A DNA stretch of 64,000 nucleotides from Rhodopseudomonas palustris HaA2 (GTDB lineage Bacteria; Pseudomonadota; Alphaproteobacteria; Rhizobiales; Xanthobacteraceae): contig NC_007778.1 of the NCBI RefSeq assembly GCF_000013365.1, positions 434,001 to 498,000 on the forward strand, given 5' to 3'. This document shows, piece by piece, positions 28,324-40,125 of this stretch. Position 1 is the first letter of the stretch. Each line of letters begins with the position of its first letter. The translations under genes and the position numbers were made by a program. The notes under the pieces were generated by a model. It saw only the letters and a list, made by a program, of their open reading frames with translations. It was not told where the DNA came from and did no database searches.

Positions 28324-29265
28324 TCATGATCGCTTTTGCTCAATCACGTCCCAGACCCGGGCGGCGATGTCCGGGCCGCCGAGCCGCGCCACGGCGCGAA
28401 TGCCGGTCGGCGAGGTGACGTTGATTTCGGTGAGATAACCATCGATCACGTCGATTCCGACCAGCAACAACCCGCGCTCGCGCAGCTTGGGGCCGAGCGT
28501 CGCGCAGATGGCGCGCTCGCGCTCCGACAGATCGGTCGCCGCCGCGGCTCCGCCGCGCACCATGTTGGAGCGCAGATCGTCGGCCGCAGGCACCCGGTTG
28601 ACCGCGCCGGCGAATTCGCCGTCGACCAGGATGATGCGCTTGTCACCGTGCTTCACCTCGGGGAGGAAGCGCTGGATCACCCAGGGTTCGCGGAAGGTGA
28701 CGGCGAACATGTCGTACAGCGAGCCGAAATTGATGTCCTGCGGCAGCACGCGGAACACCGCGGCGCCGCCATGGCCGTGCAGCGGCTTCATCACCACGGC
28801 GCCGTGCTCGGCGCGAAACGCATTGATCTCGTCGAGATTGCGGCTGATCAGCGTCGGCGGCATCAGCTCGGCGAAGTCCATCACGAACAGCTTTTCCGGC
28901 GCGTTGCGGACGCTGGCCGGATCATTGACGACCAGCGTCTGCGGATGAATCCGTTCCAGCAGATGGGTGCTGGTGATGTAAGCCAGGTCGAACGGCGGGT
29001 CCTGGCGCAGCAGCACCGCGTCGAAGCTGCGCATGTCGATGCGTTCGGGCTCGCCCAGCGTGAAGTGATCGCCCTCAAGATCGCGGACGCTCAGGCTTTG
29101 CGCGGAGGCCACAACGTCGGTCCCGCGCAGCGAGAGTTTGTCGGGGGTGAAGTACGAGATCGCATGGCCGCGCTTCTGTGCTTCGAGCAGCAGCGCGAAT
29201 GTGGAATCGCCGCGGATGTTGATCCGCGCGATGGGGTCCATCTGGACGGCGACCTTCAATGTCAT
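28324..29265 (-). CDS. gshB: Glutathione synthetase
   Basis: ATP-grasp enzyme joining gamma-glutamylcysteine and glycine. The 313-residue protein has the N-terminal [30 protein letters not shown], the ATP-grasp loop [11 protein letters not shown], and the C-terminal [28 protein letters not shown] that binds Mg-ATP. It is the last gene of an rsmI-yraN-gshB run on the minus strand, with 83 bp after yraN. Length and motifs are complete. Confidence 0.96.
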   Translation of the reverse strand: MTLKVAVQMDPIARINIRGDSTFALLLEAQKRGHAISYFTPDKLSLRGTDVVASAQSLSVRDLEGDHFTLGEPERIDMRSFDAVLLRQDPPFDLAYITSTHLLERIHPQTLVVNDPASVRNAPEKLFVMDFAELMPPTLISRNLDEINAFRAEHGAVVMKPLHGHGGAAVFRVLPQDINFGSLYDMFAVTFREPWVIQRFLPEVKHGDKRIILVDGEFAGAVNRVPAADDLRSNMVRGGAAAATDLSERERAICATLGPKLRERGLLLVGIDVIDGYLTEINVTSPTGIRAVARLGGPDIAARVWDVIEQKRS

Positions 29266-29348
29266 GCAGAGCTTCCAGGGTTGCGGGCGGAAAGGGCTAT
29301 CGGCCGATCGGATGCCGCGGTCAAGGACCGGCGATCAGGACCGGCGGG

Positions 29349-29735
29349 TCAAGGGCTCGCGTCGAACGCCGCCGGCAAATGCTGCGGCAATCGCTTCGGC
29401 GCCACCAGCACCGCGTCGAAGCGCAGCTCGAACGTGGCGTGGTCGGGATTGGCCATCAGCCACGCCTCGGCGGCGGCGATGATGCGTTGCTGCTGTCGGG
29501 GCGTCACCGCATAGGCGGCGTCGTCGAGCCGGGCGCGCGCCTTGACCTCGACGAAGGCGATCAGCTGGCGCCGCTGCGCCACGATGTCGATCTCGCCACA
29601 GGGCGTCTTGAACCGTCGCGCCAGGATCCGGTAGCCCTTCGCCATCAGATAGGCTGCGGCGCGGGTTTCGGCGGAGATCCCGGTCTGAAACGCGGCGACG
29701 CGGTCAGGCGCCGGTGGATGCTTAGTCTTCGCCAT
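29349..29735 (-). CDS. YraN family (UPF0102) endonuclease-like protein
   Basis: Small restriction-endonuclease-fold protein of about 128 residues, with the PD-(D/E)XK-type core [52 protein letters not shown]. The Glu-Ile-Asp and Glu-Val-Lys sets are the likely metal site. Its biological role is unsettled. The ATG at 29735 overlaps the rsmI end by 14 bp; another ATG at 29750 is possible. Together with rsmI it matches the widely conserved rsmI-yraN neighbourhood. Confidence 0.88.
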   Translation of the reverse strand: MAKTKHPPAPDRVAAFQTGISAETRAAAYLMAKGYRILARRFKTPCGEIDIVAQRRQLIAFVEVKARARLDDAAYAVTPRQQQRIIAAAEAWLMANPDHATFELRFDAVLVAPKRLPQHLPAAFDASP

Positions 29736-30696
29736 CGCAACTTTCGTCATTGCCGGCCTCGCGCTGTCGCGCCAGTTCGAGCGCGCGGGCGTAGATCTCG
29801 CGACGAGGACGCCCGGAGATTTCGACGGCTTGCGCCACCGCATCCTTGACGCTGTCGCGCTGCAACGCGTCGCGCAGCCAGTCGTCGAGCGCATCCTGGG
29901 TCATCGCCTGCGCGTTCGGATCGGGCGGCCCGATCACCACCACGAACTCACCGCGCGTATCCAGCGTCTCGGCGGTCTCCGCCAGCGTCGCCAACGGCGC
30001 GCGGCGGACTTCCTGATGCAGCTTGGTGAGTTCGCGGCACACCGCTGCGTCGCGGCTGCCCAGAACCTCGGCGAGGTCGCGCAGGCTGTTGTGAATCCGG
30101 CTGCCGGCCTCGAAGAGGACCAGCGTCGCGTCGATCGCAGCGAGTTCGTTCAGACGCGCGCGGCGTGCGCCCTGCTTCGACGGCAGAAAGCCGTCGAAGA
30201 AAAAACGATCGGTCGGCAGCGCGGCCAGCGCCAATGCAGCGAGCACTGCGGAGGCGCCGGGCAGCGCGATCACCTCGTGTCCGGCATCGTACGCTTCGCG
30301 CACCAGCTTGTAGCCGGGGTCGGAGATCAGGGGGGTGCCGGCGTCGGATACCAGCGCGACCGAGCCGCCTTGGGCGAGCTTTTCGAGGATCTTCGGCCGC
30401 GCCTGCGCGGCGTTGTGTTCGTGATAGGGTTTGAGCTGCGCCGATATGCCGTATCGTTCGATCAACCGATGCGTGATTCGGGTGTCTTCGCAGGCGACGA
30501 CATCGACGCCGGCCAAGGTTTCCAGCGCCCGCAAGGTGATGTCGCCGAGATTGCCGATCGGCGTTGCGACCAGGTGCAGGCCGGGGGATGCGCGCCGCGC
30601 CGTCAGTTTCTGGCCCGCGACCAGAAACGTCCGCACGTCGGGCTCGGGGATGGACACAGGATCTGCGGAGCTGACGGTTTTTGCGCGCATGGCCAC
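29722..30696 (-). CDS. rsmI: 16S rRNA (cytidine(1402)-2'-O)-methyltransferase
   Basis: SAM-dependent methyltransferase that modifies C1402 in the decoding centre. The tetrapyrrole-methylase fold is recognisable: [53 protein letters not shown] and [30 protein letters not shown]. At 324 residues it has a 35-residue N-terminal extension and a helical C-terminal tail. It overlaps yraN downstream and faces the LpoA-like lipoprotein gene upstream, the same divergent pairing as yraL/lpoA in E. coli. Confidence 0.94.
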   Translation of the reverse strand: MAMRAKTVSSADPVSIPEPDVRTFLVAGQKLTARRASPGLHLVATPIGNLGDITLRALETLAGVDVVACEDTRITHRLIERYGISAQLKPYHEHNAAQARPKILEKLAQGGSVALVSDAGTPLISDPGYKLVREAYDAGHEVIALPGASAVLAALALAALPTDRFFFDGFLPSKQGARRARLNELAAIDATLVLFEAGSRIHNSLRDLAEVLGSRDAAVCRELTKLHQEVRRAPLATLAETAETLDTRGEFVVVIGPPDPNAQAMTQDALDDWLRDALQRDSVKDAVAQAVEISGRPRREIYARALELARQREAGNDESCDGED

Positions 30697-30873
30697 AATC
30701 TAGGAGAAAAGGCGGAGTACCGGACAGCACATTCTCGCGGCGCCGATGGCCAGCATAAAGCTTTTGTTTTGGTTAATCATTCGTCGACATTATGATGGGA
30801 TGTCCGGCGATGGTGGATCAGACCTGAACGACCGGAAATCGGACTGGCGTTGCCGGTCCCTGCAAGAGAGATC

Positions 30874-32073
30874 ATGGCGGAACTGCGCGATCGAAATACC
30901 ACGTCTCTGCGAACCAGCCGCCGCACGGCGGTCGGATTGATCCTCGGCGCGCCGTTGCTCGGCGCCTGCTCGGGGATGCAGCAGACGCTCTCCAGTCAGT
31001 TCGGCCAGCAGCCGACCGCGCCGGAGGCCGCGCAGCAATCGCAATCCGTCGGCAACGGTCGGGTCAAGGTCGGTCTCGTGCTGCCGCTGTCTGCGGCCGG
31101 AAATGCCGGCGTCGCCGCGCAGTCGATGAAGAATGCCGCCGAGATGGCGCTCGCCGAGTTCAACAATCCCGACATCCAGTTGCTGGTGAAAGACGATGCC
31201 GGCAATCCGCAGGGCGCGCAGGCCGCGACCCAGCAGGCGCTCGACGAAGGCGCCGAGATCATGCTCGGTCCGCTGTTCGCGCAATCGGTGCCGGCTGCCG
31301 CCCAGCTGACGCGCGCCCGCGGCATCTCGATGATCGCGTTCTCGACGGATTCGAGCGTCGCCGGCCGCGGCGTCTATCTGTTGAGCTTCCTGCCGGAGTC
31401 CGACGTCAACCGGATCATCGGCTACGCGTCGAGCGTCGGCAAACGTTCCTATGCGGCACTGCTGCCGGACAACGCCTATGGCGGCGTCGTCGAGGCCGCC
31501 TTCAAGCAGGTGGTCGGGACCAAGGGCGGCCGCATCGCCGCGTTCGAGAAATACGGCGCCGACCGAGCCGGCCCGGCGCGGACCATCGCGCAGGCGCTGT
31601 CCGGCGCCGATTCGCTGCTGCTCGCCGATGACGGTGATGCGCTGGCAAGCGTCAGCGAGGCGCTGACCGCGGCGGGCGCCGATCTGCGCCGCGTGCAGTT
31701 GCTCGGCACCGGGCTGTGGGACAATCCGCGCGTGTTCGCAACGCCGGCGTTGCAGGGTGGACTCTACGCCGCGCCCGATCCGTCCGGCTTTCGCAGTTTC
31801 TCTGGCCGCTACCGCGCCAAATTCGGCCAGGAACCCGTCCGCACCGCGACGCTCGCTTACGATGCAGTGGCGCTGGTGGCGGCCTTGTCGAAGACGCAGG
31901 GTGCCAAGCGGTTCTCGGCCGAGGTGTTGACCAATCCGTCGGGCTTCGCCGGCATCGACGGCCTGTTTCGCTTCCGCGCCGACGGCAGCAACGAGCGGGG
32001 CCTCGCGGTGATGCGCGTTGCGACCGGCGGCGCCCAGGCGGTGGCTGGATCGCCGAAGAGCTTCGGGGCGTAG
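30874..32073 (+). CDS. LpoA/LppC-like periplasmic lipoprotein (penicillin-binding protein activator family)
   Basis: Lipoprotein of 399 residues. The Arg-rich start (SLRTSRRTAVGLILGAPLLGAC) ends in a lipobox with the acylated Cys at LLGAC. The mature part is a type I periplasmic-binding fold (KVGLVLPLSAAGNAGVAAQSMKNAAEMAL, ILLVKDDAGNPQGAQ-like core, DSLLLADDGDAL), lacking ABC permease neighbours. Being divergent from rsmI, as lpoA is in E. coli, suggests a role in activating peptidoglycan synthase, but amino-acid binding proteins share this fold. The ATG at 30874 is preceded by a good AGAGAG-type ribosome site; the frame upstream to 30850 uses a TTG. Confidence 0.8.
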   Translation: MAELRDRNTTSLRTSRRTAVGLILGAPLLGACSGMQQTLSSQFGQQPTAPEAAQQSQSVGNGRVKVGLVLPLSAAGNAGVAAQSMKNAAEMALAEFNNPDIQLLVKDDAGNPQGAQAATQQALDEGAEIMLGPLFAQSVPAAAQLTRARGISMIAFSTDSSVAGRGVYLLSFLPESDVNRIIGYASSVGKRSYAALLPDNAYGGVVEAAFKQVVGTKGGRIAAFEKYGADRAGPARTIAQALSGADSLLLADDGDALASVSEALTAAGADLRRVQLLGTGLWDNPRVFATPALQGGLYAAPDPSGFRSFSGRYRAKFGQEPVRTATLAYDAVALVAALSKTQGAKRFSAEVLTNPSGFAGIDGLFRFRADGSNERGLAVMRVATGGAQAVAGSPKSFGA

Positions 32074-32137
32074 TCCCTGCCGTCATAGTCGATCCGGGGC
32101 GCCGCACAGCGGCGAAGCCGGAATTCTGGCGTGATGA

Positions 32138-33310
32138 CTACGCCGCCAGATCCGCCACGACGGCATCCAGCACCGGAAAGCCGGCTTGCGTCACGCGCAG
32201 CCTTCCGTCGGCGTCGACCGCGATGGCGCCTTCCTCGCGCAGGATCGCGATCCGCGATGGATCGAGCGAACGGCCGGCCAGCGCCTGATAGCGCCGCGGG
32301 TCGATGCCTTCGGCGAGCCGCAGCCCCATCAGCAGGAATTCGTCGGCGCGCTCTTCGCTGTTGAGACGGTCATCGGTCACCACGCCGGTGCCGCTCGCTT
32401 CGACCCGCATCAGCCAGCTCTCCGGCCGCTTTTCGGTGGCGATCGCGTAGCGCGTGCCGCCGATGTCGAGCCGGCCATGCGCGCCGGGGCCGATCCCGGC
32501 ATATTCCTGACCGCGCCAGTAGACGAGATTGTGTTTGCACTCGGCACCCGGGCGGGCGTGATTGGAAATCTCGTAAGCGGGGAGTCCGAGCTCGGCGCAG
32601 ACCGATTGTGTGACATCGTAGAGTGCGCGCGACGCGGACTCGTCCGGCGTCTGCAGCTTGCCGGCGCGATGCAGCGCAAAGAACGGCGTCTCGGCCTCGA
32701 TCGTGAGCTGATACAGCGACAGATGTTCGGCCGCCTCGCCGATGGCGCGGCGCAGTTCGGCCTCCCACATCGCGGGAGTTTGCCCCGGGCGCGCGTAGAT
32801 CAGGTCGAACGAATAGCGATCGAACGCCGCGCGCGCGATCGCCACGGCTTCCATTGCTTCCTGTGCCGTGTGCAGGCGGCCGAGCGTCTTCAGCGAGGCG
32901 TCGTCGAGCGCCTGCACGCCGAGCGAGACGCGGTTGACGCCGGCCGCGCGATAGCCGCGAAACCGCGTCGCCTCGACGCTGGTCGGATTGGCTTCGAGGC
33001 TCACTTCGACATCGGGCGCGACGCGCCAGTATTTGCCGATGGCGTCGAGGATGGCGCCGACGGTCTGCGGCTGCATCAGCGACGGCGTGCCGCCGCCGAG
33101 AAAGATCGACGTGACGTCCCGCGGACCGATCCGCTGCGCGGTGGCTTCGATCTCGCGGGCGAAGGCGCGAGCGAAGCGGTCCTCGTCGATCGCGGCGTGC
33201 CGGACATGGCTGTTGAAGTCGCAATACGGGCACTTCGACAGGCAGAAGGGCCAGTGCACGTAGACACCAAAGGCTTGGACGCCGAAGGCGCGATCGGATT
33301 CAGCGCCCAA
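32138..33310 (-). CDS. hemW: HemW radical-SAM haem chaperone (coproporphyrinogen oxidase-like)
   Basis: Radical-SAM protein of 390 residues with the 4Fe-4S cluster cysteines C23, C27 and C30 in [12 protein letters not shown], the SAM-binding [12 protein letters not shown] and the family-specific [14 protein letters not shown]. It belongs to the HemN-like group that binds haem and is thought to deliver it, rather than the oxygen-independent oxidase proper. The start is a TTG at 33310 that overlaps the rdgB stop by 11 bp, indicating coupling; an in-frame GTG at 33280 is an alternative. rdgB, then hemW, form one transcript. Confidence 0.9.
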   Translation of the reverse strand: MGAESDRAFGVQAFGVYVHWPFCLSKCPYCDFNSHVRHAAIDEDRFARAFAREIEATAQRIGPRDVTSIFLGGGTPSLMQPQTVGAILDAIGKYWRVAPDVEVSLEANPTSVEATRFRGYRAAGVNRVSLGVQALDDASLKTLGRLHTAQEAMEAVAIARAAFDRYSFDLIYARPGQTPAMWEAELRRAIGEAAEHLSLYQLTIEAETPFFALHRAGKLQTPDESASRALYDVTQSVCAELGLPAYEISNHARPGAECKHNLVYWRGQEYAGIGPGAHGRLDIGGTRYAIATEKRPESWLMRVEASGTGVVTDDRLNSEERADEFLLMGLRLAEGIDPRRYQALAGRSLDPSRIAILREEGAIAVDADGRLRVTQAGFPVLDAVVADLAA

Positions 33311-33932
33311 GGCAGATCTCCGCCAGTTCGACGAAGGCGCGGGCGCGATGCGACAGGCCGAGCCCGAGCGGCGGCAGGCCGTGCTTCTCGAGGCTGGTCA
33401 TTTCGCCGAAGGTGCGGTCATGGCCCTCCGGCAGAAAGATCGGGTCGTAGCCGAAGCCGGCACTACCGCGCGGCGGCCAGACCAGCGTGCCGTCCGCCCG
33501 CGCCTCGACCTCCTCGACATGGCCGTCCGGCCAGGCGACGCACAGCGCCGAGACGAAATGCGCGCCGCGCCGATCCGGCGTCGTGGCACCGCGCTCCTGC
33601 AGCAGCCGTTCGATGCGGGCCATCGCGGCGTTGAAATCCTTGCCCTCGCCGGCCCAGCGCGCCGACAAGATCCCAGGGGCGCCGTCGAGCGCATCGACGG
33701 CAAGTCCCGAATCGTCTGCAAAGGCAGGGAGTTGCGCGGCCTGCGCGGCGGCCTCGGCCTTGATGCGGGCGTTGGCGCGAAAACTGTCGCCGGTTTCGTC
33801 CGGTTCGCCGAGCCCCAGTTCGCCGGCCGACACCGCGGCGATCCCGTAGGGGGCCAGCAGTTCCCGCATCTCGGCGAGCTTGCCGGGATTGTGGGTCGCG
33901 ATCACGAGCTGGCCGCTGATTCGTCGATGCAT
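33300..33932 (-). CDS. rdgB: Non-canonical purine NTP pyrophosphatase (XTP/dITP diphosphatase)
   Basis: Removes deaminated purine nucleotides such as ITP and XTP from the pool. The 210-residue Ham1-type protein has [46 protein letters not shown] and the late [19 protein letters not shown]. Asp and Glu residues of the active site are in place. It overlaps hemW by 11 bp and follows rph by 51 bp on the same strand. Confidence 0.95.
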   Translation of the reverse strand: MHRRISGQLVIATHNPGKLAEMRELLAPYGIAAVSAGELGLGEPDETGDSFRANARIKAEAAAQAAQLPAFADDSGLAVDALDGAPGILSARWAGEGKDFNAAMARIERLLQERGATTPDRRGAHFVSALCVAWPDGHVEEVEARADGTLVWPPRGSAGFGYDPIFLPEGHDRTFGEMTSLEKHGLPPLGLGLSHRARAFVELAEICLGR

Positions 33933-33983
33933 GGCGGCGCTAGCGTAGCTCAGGAGCGGCCGCGAATGGGTGGCAAGAATGAC

Positions 33984-34697
33984 TCACGCCACCGCCATTT
34001 TCTGCAGATCGACCAGCCGCGCCACGCCCTTCTGCGCCAGCGCCATCAGCGCCAGGAACTCGTCCTGCGAGAACGGCGTCTTCTCGGCAGTGCCCTGCAC
34101 CTCGACGATCCGGCCGTCGCCGGTCATGACGAAATTGGCGTCGGTTTCGGCTTCGGAGTCCTCGGCGTAGTCGAGGTCGAGCACCGGGGTGCCGTTGTAG
34201 ATTCCGCAGGAGATCGCTGCGACGTTGTCGCGCATCACCTGGCCTTTGAGCATGTTGCGGGTCTTCATCCAGGCGAGACAGTCGGCCAGCGCCACCCAGG
34301 CGCCGGTGATCGAGGCAGTCCGGGTGCCGCCATCGGCCTGCAGCACGTCGCAATCGACCGTGATCTGGCGCTCGCCGAGCGCCTGCAGGTCGACGATGGT
34401 GCGCAGCGAGCGGCCGATCAGGCGCTGGATCTCGACGGTGCGGCCATTCTGCTTGCCGGCTGCGGCCTCGCGCCGGGTGCGTTCCAGCGTGGCGCGGGGC
34501 AGCATGCCGTATTCGGCCGTCACCCAGCCACGGCCCTGGCCCTTCAGCCACGGCGGCAGCCGCTCCTCCAGGGTCGCCGTCACCAGCACATGGGTGTCGC
34601 CGAATTTAACCAGGCAGGAGCCCTCGGCGTATTTCACGACGCCCCGCTCCAGCGAGACGGCGCGCAGTTCGTCGGGCGCACGGCGGCTTGGCCGCAT
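33984..34697 (-). CDS. rph: Ribonuclease PH
   Basis: Phosphorolytic 3'-5' exonuclease that trims tRNA ends. The 237-residue protein contains [37 protein letters not shown], the phosphate and active-site stretch RIIGRSLR-like [13 protein letters not shown] and the [27 protein letters not shown] motif. It is complete. It is divergent from hrcA across a 160-bp gap. Confidence 0.96.
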   Translation of the reverse strand: MRPSRRAPDELRAVSLERGVVKYAEGSCLVKFGDTHVLVTATLEERLPPWLKGQGRGWVTAEYGMLPRATLERTRREAAAGKQNGRTVEIQRLIGRSLRTIVDLQALGERQITVDCDVLQADGGTRTASITGAWVALADCLAWMKTRNMLKGQVMRDNVAAISCGIYNGTPVLDLDYAEDSEAETDANFVMTGDGRIVEVQGTAEKTPFSQDEFLALMALAQKGVARLVDLQKMAVA

Positions 34698-34857
34698 GGG
34701 AAATCCTCCGTCAATTTCGGGAAATGGCGATCTGGCTGCCTTTTAGGGGCGGAGCGGCGCAGCGGCAAGGGCGCTGGCAGAACAGCCGTCCTTGCGCCAC
34801 CTGCCGACTTGTAACCGGACGCCGGCGACGACAGATTAGAGGGGAACGGAGGACAAA

Positions 34858-35946
34858 TTGGCTCATCATGAACCGATCGGCCTGATCGCGCCCAATACCG
34901 GACTGGCGCAGCTCAACGAGCGCTCGCGGGATATCTTTCGCCAGATCGTCGAAAGCTACCTGGCGACCGGGGAGCCGGTCGGCTCGCGCAATATTTCGCG
35001 TCTGATTTCGATGCCGCTGTCCCCGGCCTCGGTGCGCAATGTCATGGCCGATCTGGAGCAGCTCGGGCTGATCTACGCCCCGCATACCTCCGCTGGCCGC
35101 TTGCCGACCGAACTCGGCCTTCGCTTTTTCGTCGATGCACTGATGCAGGTCGGGGATCTGACCGAACCGGAGCGGCAATCGATCCAGGCGCAGCTGTCGT
35201 CGGTCGGCCGGGCACAGACCGTCGAGGCGGCGCTCGGCGAGGCGCTGACCCGGCTGTCCGGCCTGACCCGGGCCGCCGCGGTGGTGCTGACCGCCAAATC
35301 CAACGTCCGGCTCAAGCATCTCGAGTTCGTCCGGCTGGAGCCGGAGCGGGCGCTGGTGATCCTGGTCGCCGAAGACGGCCAGGTCGAGAATCGCGTGCTG
35401 GCGCTGCCGCCGGGGGTTCCCTCATCGGCGCTGACCGAGGCCTCGAACTTCCTCAACGCCCGGATCCGCGGCCGGACGCTGGCCGAAGCGCGGCTCGAAC
35501 TCGAAACCATGCTGTCGCAGGATCGCACCGAGCTCGATCAGCTCACCCAGAAGGTGATCTCGGCCGGGATCGCCAGCTGGTCCGGTGGCGACGGCGAAGA
35601 CCGCCAGCTGATCGTGCGCGGCCACGCTAATCTGCTCGAAGACCTGCATGCGATGGAGGACCTCGAGCGGGTCCGGCGGCTGTTCGACGATCTCGAAACC
35701 AAGCGTGGCGTGGTCGATTTGCTCGGTCGCGCCGAGAGCGCCGAAGGCGTTCGGATCTTCATCGGCTCGGAGAACAAGCTGTTCTCGCTGTCCGGGTCGT
35801 CGACCATCATCGCGCCCTACAGCGACGGCGCCGGCCACATCGTCGGCGTGCTCGGCGTGATCGGTCCGACCCGGCTGAACTACGCGCGGGTGATCCCGAT
35901 GGTCGACTATACGGCGCGCATCGTCAGCCAGATGCTGGGCGGCTGA
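34858..35946 (+). CDS. hrcA: Heat-inducible transcription repressor HrcA
   Basis: Winged-helix repressor of chaperone genes that binds CIRCE elements and is kept active by GroE. The N-terminal domain is [73 protein letters not shown]; a large GAF-like core follows. The start is a TTG at 34858, supported by an ACGGAGGA ribosome-binding site 6-13 bases before it; the ATG at 34868 is out of frame. The TTG probably keeps its level low. I saw no CIRCE element in this window, so its targets are likely groESL elsewhere. Confidence 0.95.
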
Positions 35947-36052
35947 TGCGATGCTGCGGCGGCACGCTTGCGCTCGGGCCGTAGCTTTCTGATCCGGCAT
36001 GACTTTCCCCGACTCGCGGAGCCGCGTTCGGGATCATGCGGCGGCCGCCAAG

Positions 36053-36084
36053 CTTGATTTTCACGGCGCAAACACGATATCCCG
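36053..36084 (+). promoter_or_regulatory. Possible RpoH-type promoter of grpE
   Basis: CTTG at 36053-36056, 18 bases, then CGATAT at 36075-36080. The -35 fits the alphaproteobacterial heat-shock sigma pattern CTTG-N17/18-CYTATYT well; the -10 fits only in part. It would give a leader of about 45 nt before grpE. Confidence 0.4.
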
Positions 36085-36133
36085 GCCAACCCATTCCCGA
36101 CCGATCCAGACTTTTCTCTCAGAAGGTAGCGTG

Positions 36134-36754
36134 ATGACCGATTCCAACGGACCGAAGGACAACAACCAGGACCAGGCGCAGGCAGCCGCCGATCCGGTGG
36201 TTTCCAAGCCGTACATCATGCCGGACGACCCGGAAGACGGCGCCAACGAGGCGCTCATCAAGGAAGCCGCCGAAGCGCGCGACAAGATGCTGCGCACGCT
36301 GGCGGAAATGGAGAATTTGCGCCGGCGGACCCAGAAAGAGGTCGCTGATGCACGGACCTATGGGGTCAGCGCGTTCGCCCGCGACGTGCTCGAGATCGCC
36401 GACAATCTGCAGCGCGCGCTCGACGCCGTGCCGGCCGAAGCCCGCGCCAATGCCGATGCCGGTCTCAAGGGGCTGATCGAGGGCGTCGAACTCACCGAGC
36501 GTTCACTGATCAACGCGCTGGAAAAGAACGGCGTCCGGAAATTCGATCCGTCGGGAGAGAAGTTCGACCCCAATTTCCAGCAGGCGATGTACGAAGTTCC
36601 GGATCCGTCGGTGCCCGCCGGCACAGTCGTGCAGGTGGTGCAGGCCGGCTTCATGATCGGCGAACGCGTGTTGCGCCCGGCGCTTGTCGGCGTTGCGAAG
36701 GGCGGCGCGAAGCCCGCGCCCGCGGCGACCAACGGCACCGATACCACCGCCTGA
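36134..36754 (+). CDS. grpE: Nucleotide exchange factor GrpE
   Basis: Releases ADP from DnaK. The 206-residue protein starts [11 protein letters not shown] with an acidic, Gln-rich head, then the coiled coil (about 45-100, [40 protein letters not shown]) and the beta-domain with the conserved [45 protein letters not shown]. The long frame upstream to 35999 is non-coding; a GAAGGT ribosome site precedes the ATG at 36134. It follows hrcA by 187 bp. Confidence 0.96.
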   Translation: MTDSNGPKDNNQDQAQAAADPVVSKPYIMPDDPEDGANEALIKEAAEARDKMLRTLAEMENLRRRTQKEVADARTYGVSAFARDVLEIADNLQRALDAVPAEARANADAGLKGLIEGVELTERSLINALEKNGVRKFDPSGEKFDPNFQQAMYEVPDPSVPAGTVVQVVQAGFMIGERVLRPALVGVAKGGAKPAPAATNGTDTTA

Positions 36755-37693
36755 TCAGCGCGCCTTCAGCCCGTCGCGCACCTTTCGGAAACGCGGAAAC
36801 GCGTCGGACCAGAGGTCGCGCGGCGAGCTGCCGATCACCCGCATCGCCACGCTGGCATTGCCGAACCGCAGCCACTGCACGACCGTGACGGGGGTGTTGT
36901 CCTTGCCGCTGACGGCTTCGATCCGGGTCTCGAAGCCGGGCAAGCCGTCGATCCGCATCGGTTCGGAGGTTGTGATCCTGGCGTCGCGCAGACCCGGGAT
37001 AGTGGCGGCGGCCTGCTGGGCGAAGCGCGCACGATCATCGGTCTGCTCCGGCACCGAGCCGATCAGGCCGAGCACCATGAACGGCGCGCCTTCGATGCCG
37101 GTGTCCTCGTTGCCGTCCGCGAGCAGCAGCGCGGCGCCCGGCGCCAGCGTGCGCACGGTCTTGAAGTCGCCCAGCTCGCGGATGTCGAAGGGCATCTGCG
37201 CGACCTGCTCCTCGACCGGCACCTGCTGTCGCACCGAGACGGAGCTCAGCATCTTCTTCACTGCCTCGTCCGAGTAGGTCTTGGCCGCGCTGTCGGCGAC
37301 CTGCACCGCCACATAGCCGGAGAACGCCTTGCTGCCCGACACGATCAGCGAGTAGCGACGGACCTTGTCGGCGCCGACGACGCCTTCCTCGGCGGTGTAG
37401 TAGGCGGTGCCGGCGGTGGTCTCCAGGCTCTCGGGTTTCACCTTCCCCATCGCGCCTTCGGGCACCGCCTTGAAGGCCGCCTCGACCTCGCCGAACGCCG
37501 GACCCGGCAATTCGGCGAGCAACACCTTGACGCCGTTGTCAGCCGTCTCGAATCCGAGAAAGGATTTCGACTCGGTCATCCCCGGCATCGGCGTGACACC
37601 GACGCGAATGCCGCGCGGATAGACGGTGTCGGCCGCCGCAGGCGTTGCGGCAAGCACCAGGGCAATCGCAAGAAGGCGCGCTATCTGTCTCAT
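36755..37693 (-). CDS. Secreted protein of unknown function beside grpE
   Basis: A 312-residue product from MRQIARLLAIALVLAATPAAADT, with a clear signal peptide. The mature chain carries repeated motifs of the form FETADNGVKVLLAELPGPAFGEVEAAF and, near the end, LPGFETRIEAVSGKDNTPVTVVQWLRFGNASVAMRVIGSSPRDLW. No cysteine, lipobox or catalytic motif is obvious, and I do not recognise the family. Its stop codon directly abuts the grpE stop (36754/36755), so the two genes converge with no spacer and each could produce antisense RNA over the other. The extended frame to 37828 was discarded. Confidence 0.75.
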   Translation of the reverse strand: MRQIARLLAIALVLAATPAAADTVYPRGIRVGVTPMPGMTESKSFLGFETADNGVKVLLAELPGPAFGEVEAAFKAVPEGAMGKVKPESLETTAGTAYYTAEEGVVGADKVRRYSLIVSGSKAFSGYVAVQVADSAAKTYSDEAVKKMLSSVSVRQQVPVEEQVAQMPFDIRELGDFKTVRTLAPGAALLLADGNEDTGIEGAPFMVLGLIGSVPEQTDDRARFAQQAAATIPGLRDARITTSEPMRIDGLPGFETRIEAVSGKDNTPVTVVQWLRFGNASVAMRVIGSSPRDLWSDAFPRFRKVRDGLKAR

Positions 37694-38083
37694 GGAAGGC
37701 TCTACTGAAGTCGCATTGAGGCCGTTCGATGGTCGATGGCCGCTGCCCGTCGGGGCCGCAGGGTCGCAGACGTGACGGCCTATCGCCACCTGATCACGTC
37801 CTGCGGTCGGGTCAAGGCGCAACCGCACACTGGGACGACCGGCCGCAAGCGGGCCGTGCCGTGCTGCAAAACCACCGACCCCGGCGGCCCCTCGGAGACC
37901 GATGATGATTCATCAAGCCGATGTTTTCGTAGGCGAGGCTGCCCGCCAGTCCTTGCAGCCCCCACCCCCCCTCCTATATGAGGCTCACCGCCGCACAATC
38001 GCGAGCATTTGATATTTGGGGGTTGGGGCTGGTGCGCCGTCAGGGCCCGCCCGACTCGCCGCAAAAAGAAGGATATGAGCACC
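37694..38083. other. 390-bp regulatory gap upstream of dnaK
   Basis: No gene is evident. It serves as the divergent promoter region for the secreted protein (minus) and dnaK (plus). The recognisable signal is the RpoH promoter at 37952-37982, about 100 bp before the dnaK start; the leader is rich in G and T (GATATTTGGGGGTTGGGG). Confidence 0.7.
37952..37982 (+). promoter_or_regulatory. RpoH (sigma-32) promoter of dnaK
   Basis: CTTG at 37952-37955, 17 bases, then CCTATATGAGG from 37973. This matches the alphaproteobacterial heat-shock consensus CTTG-N17/18-CYTATYTNNG at almost every position. It gives a leader of about 95 nt. Confidence 0.75.
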
Positions 38084-39985
<1,902 letters not shown>

Positions 39986-40007
39986 GGACCTCATGACGGA
40001 TGACGTG

Positions 40008-40050
40008 ACCCCCATCTGACGAACGCGCTTGCGGACTTCAGGTGGGGGTT
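40008..40050 (+). terminator. Hairpin terminator between dnaK and dnaJ
   Basis: ACCCCCATCTGA (40008-40019) pairs with TCAGGTGGGGGT (40038-40049), giving a 12-bp stem with one G-T wobble and an 18-base loop that contains a small inner stem. It is followed by TGCTTTCGTT, a modest T-rich tail. It lies 22 bp after the dnaK stop and 76 bp before dnaJ, so it may partially terminate and lower dnaJ output relative to dnaK. Confidence 0.7.
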
Positions 40051-40125
40051 GCTTTCGTTGGGCCTGGGACGGCATGAAGAATGCTCGTTCCCTCGAGGGT
40101 CAATTGGATCGAGCAGGTTTGACGG

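Noticed and set aside
34698-34857. CIRCE element upstream of hrcA or grpE
   Set aside because: No TTAGCACTC-N9-GAGTGCTAA-like dyad was found in the hrcA, grpE or dnaK upstream gaps.
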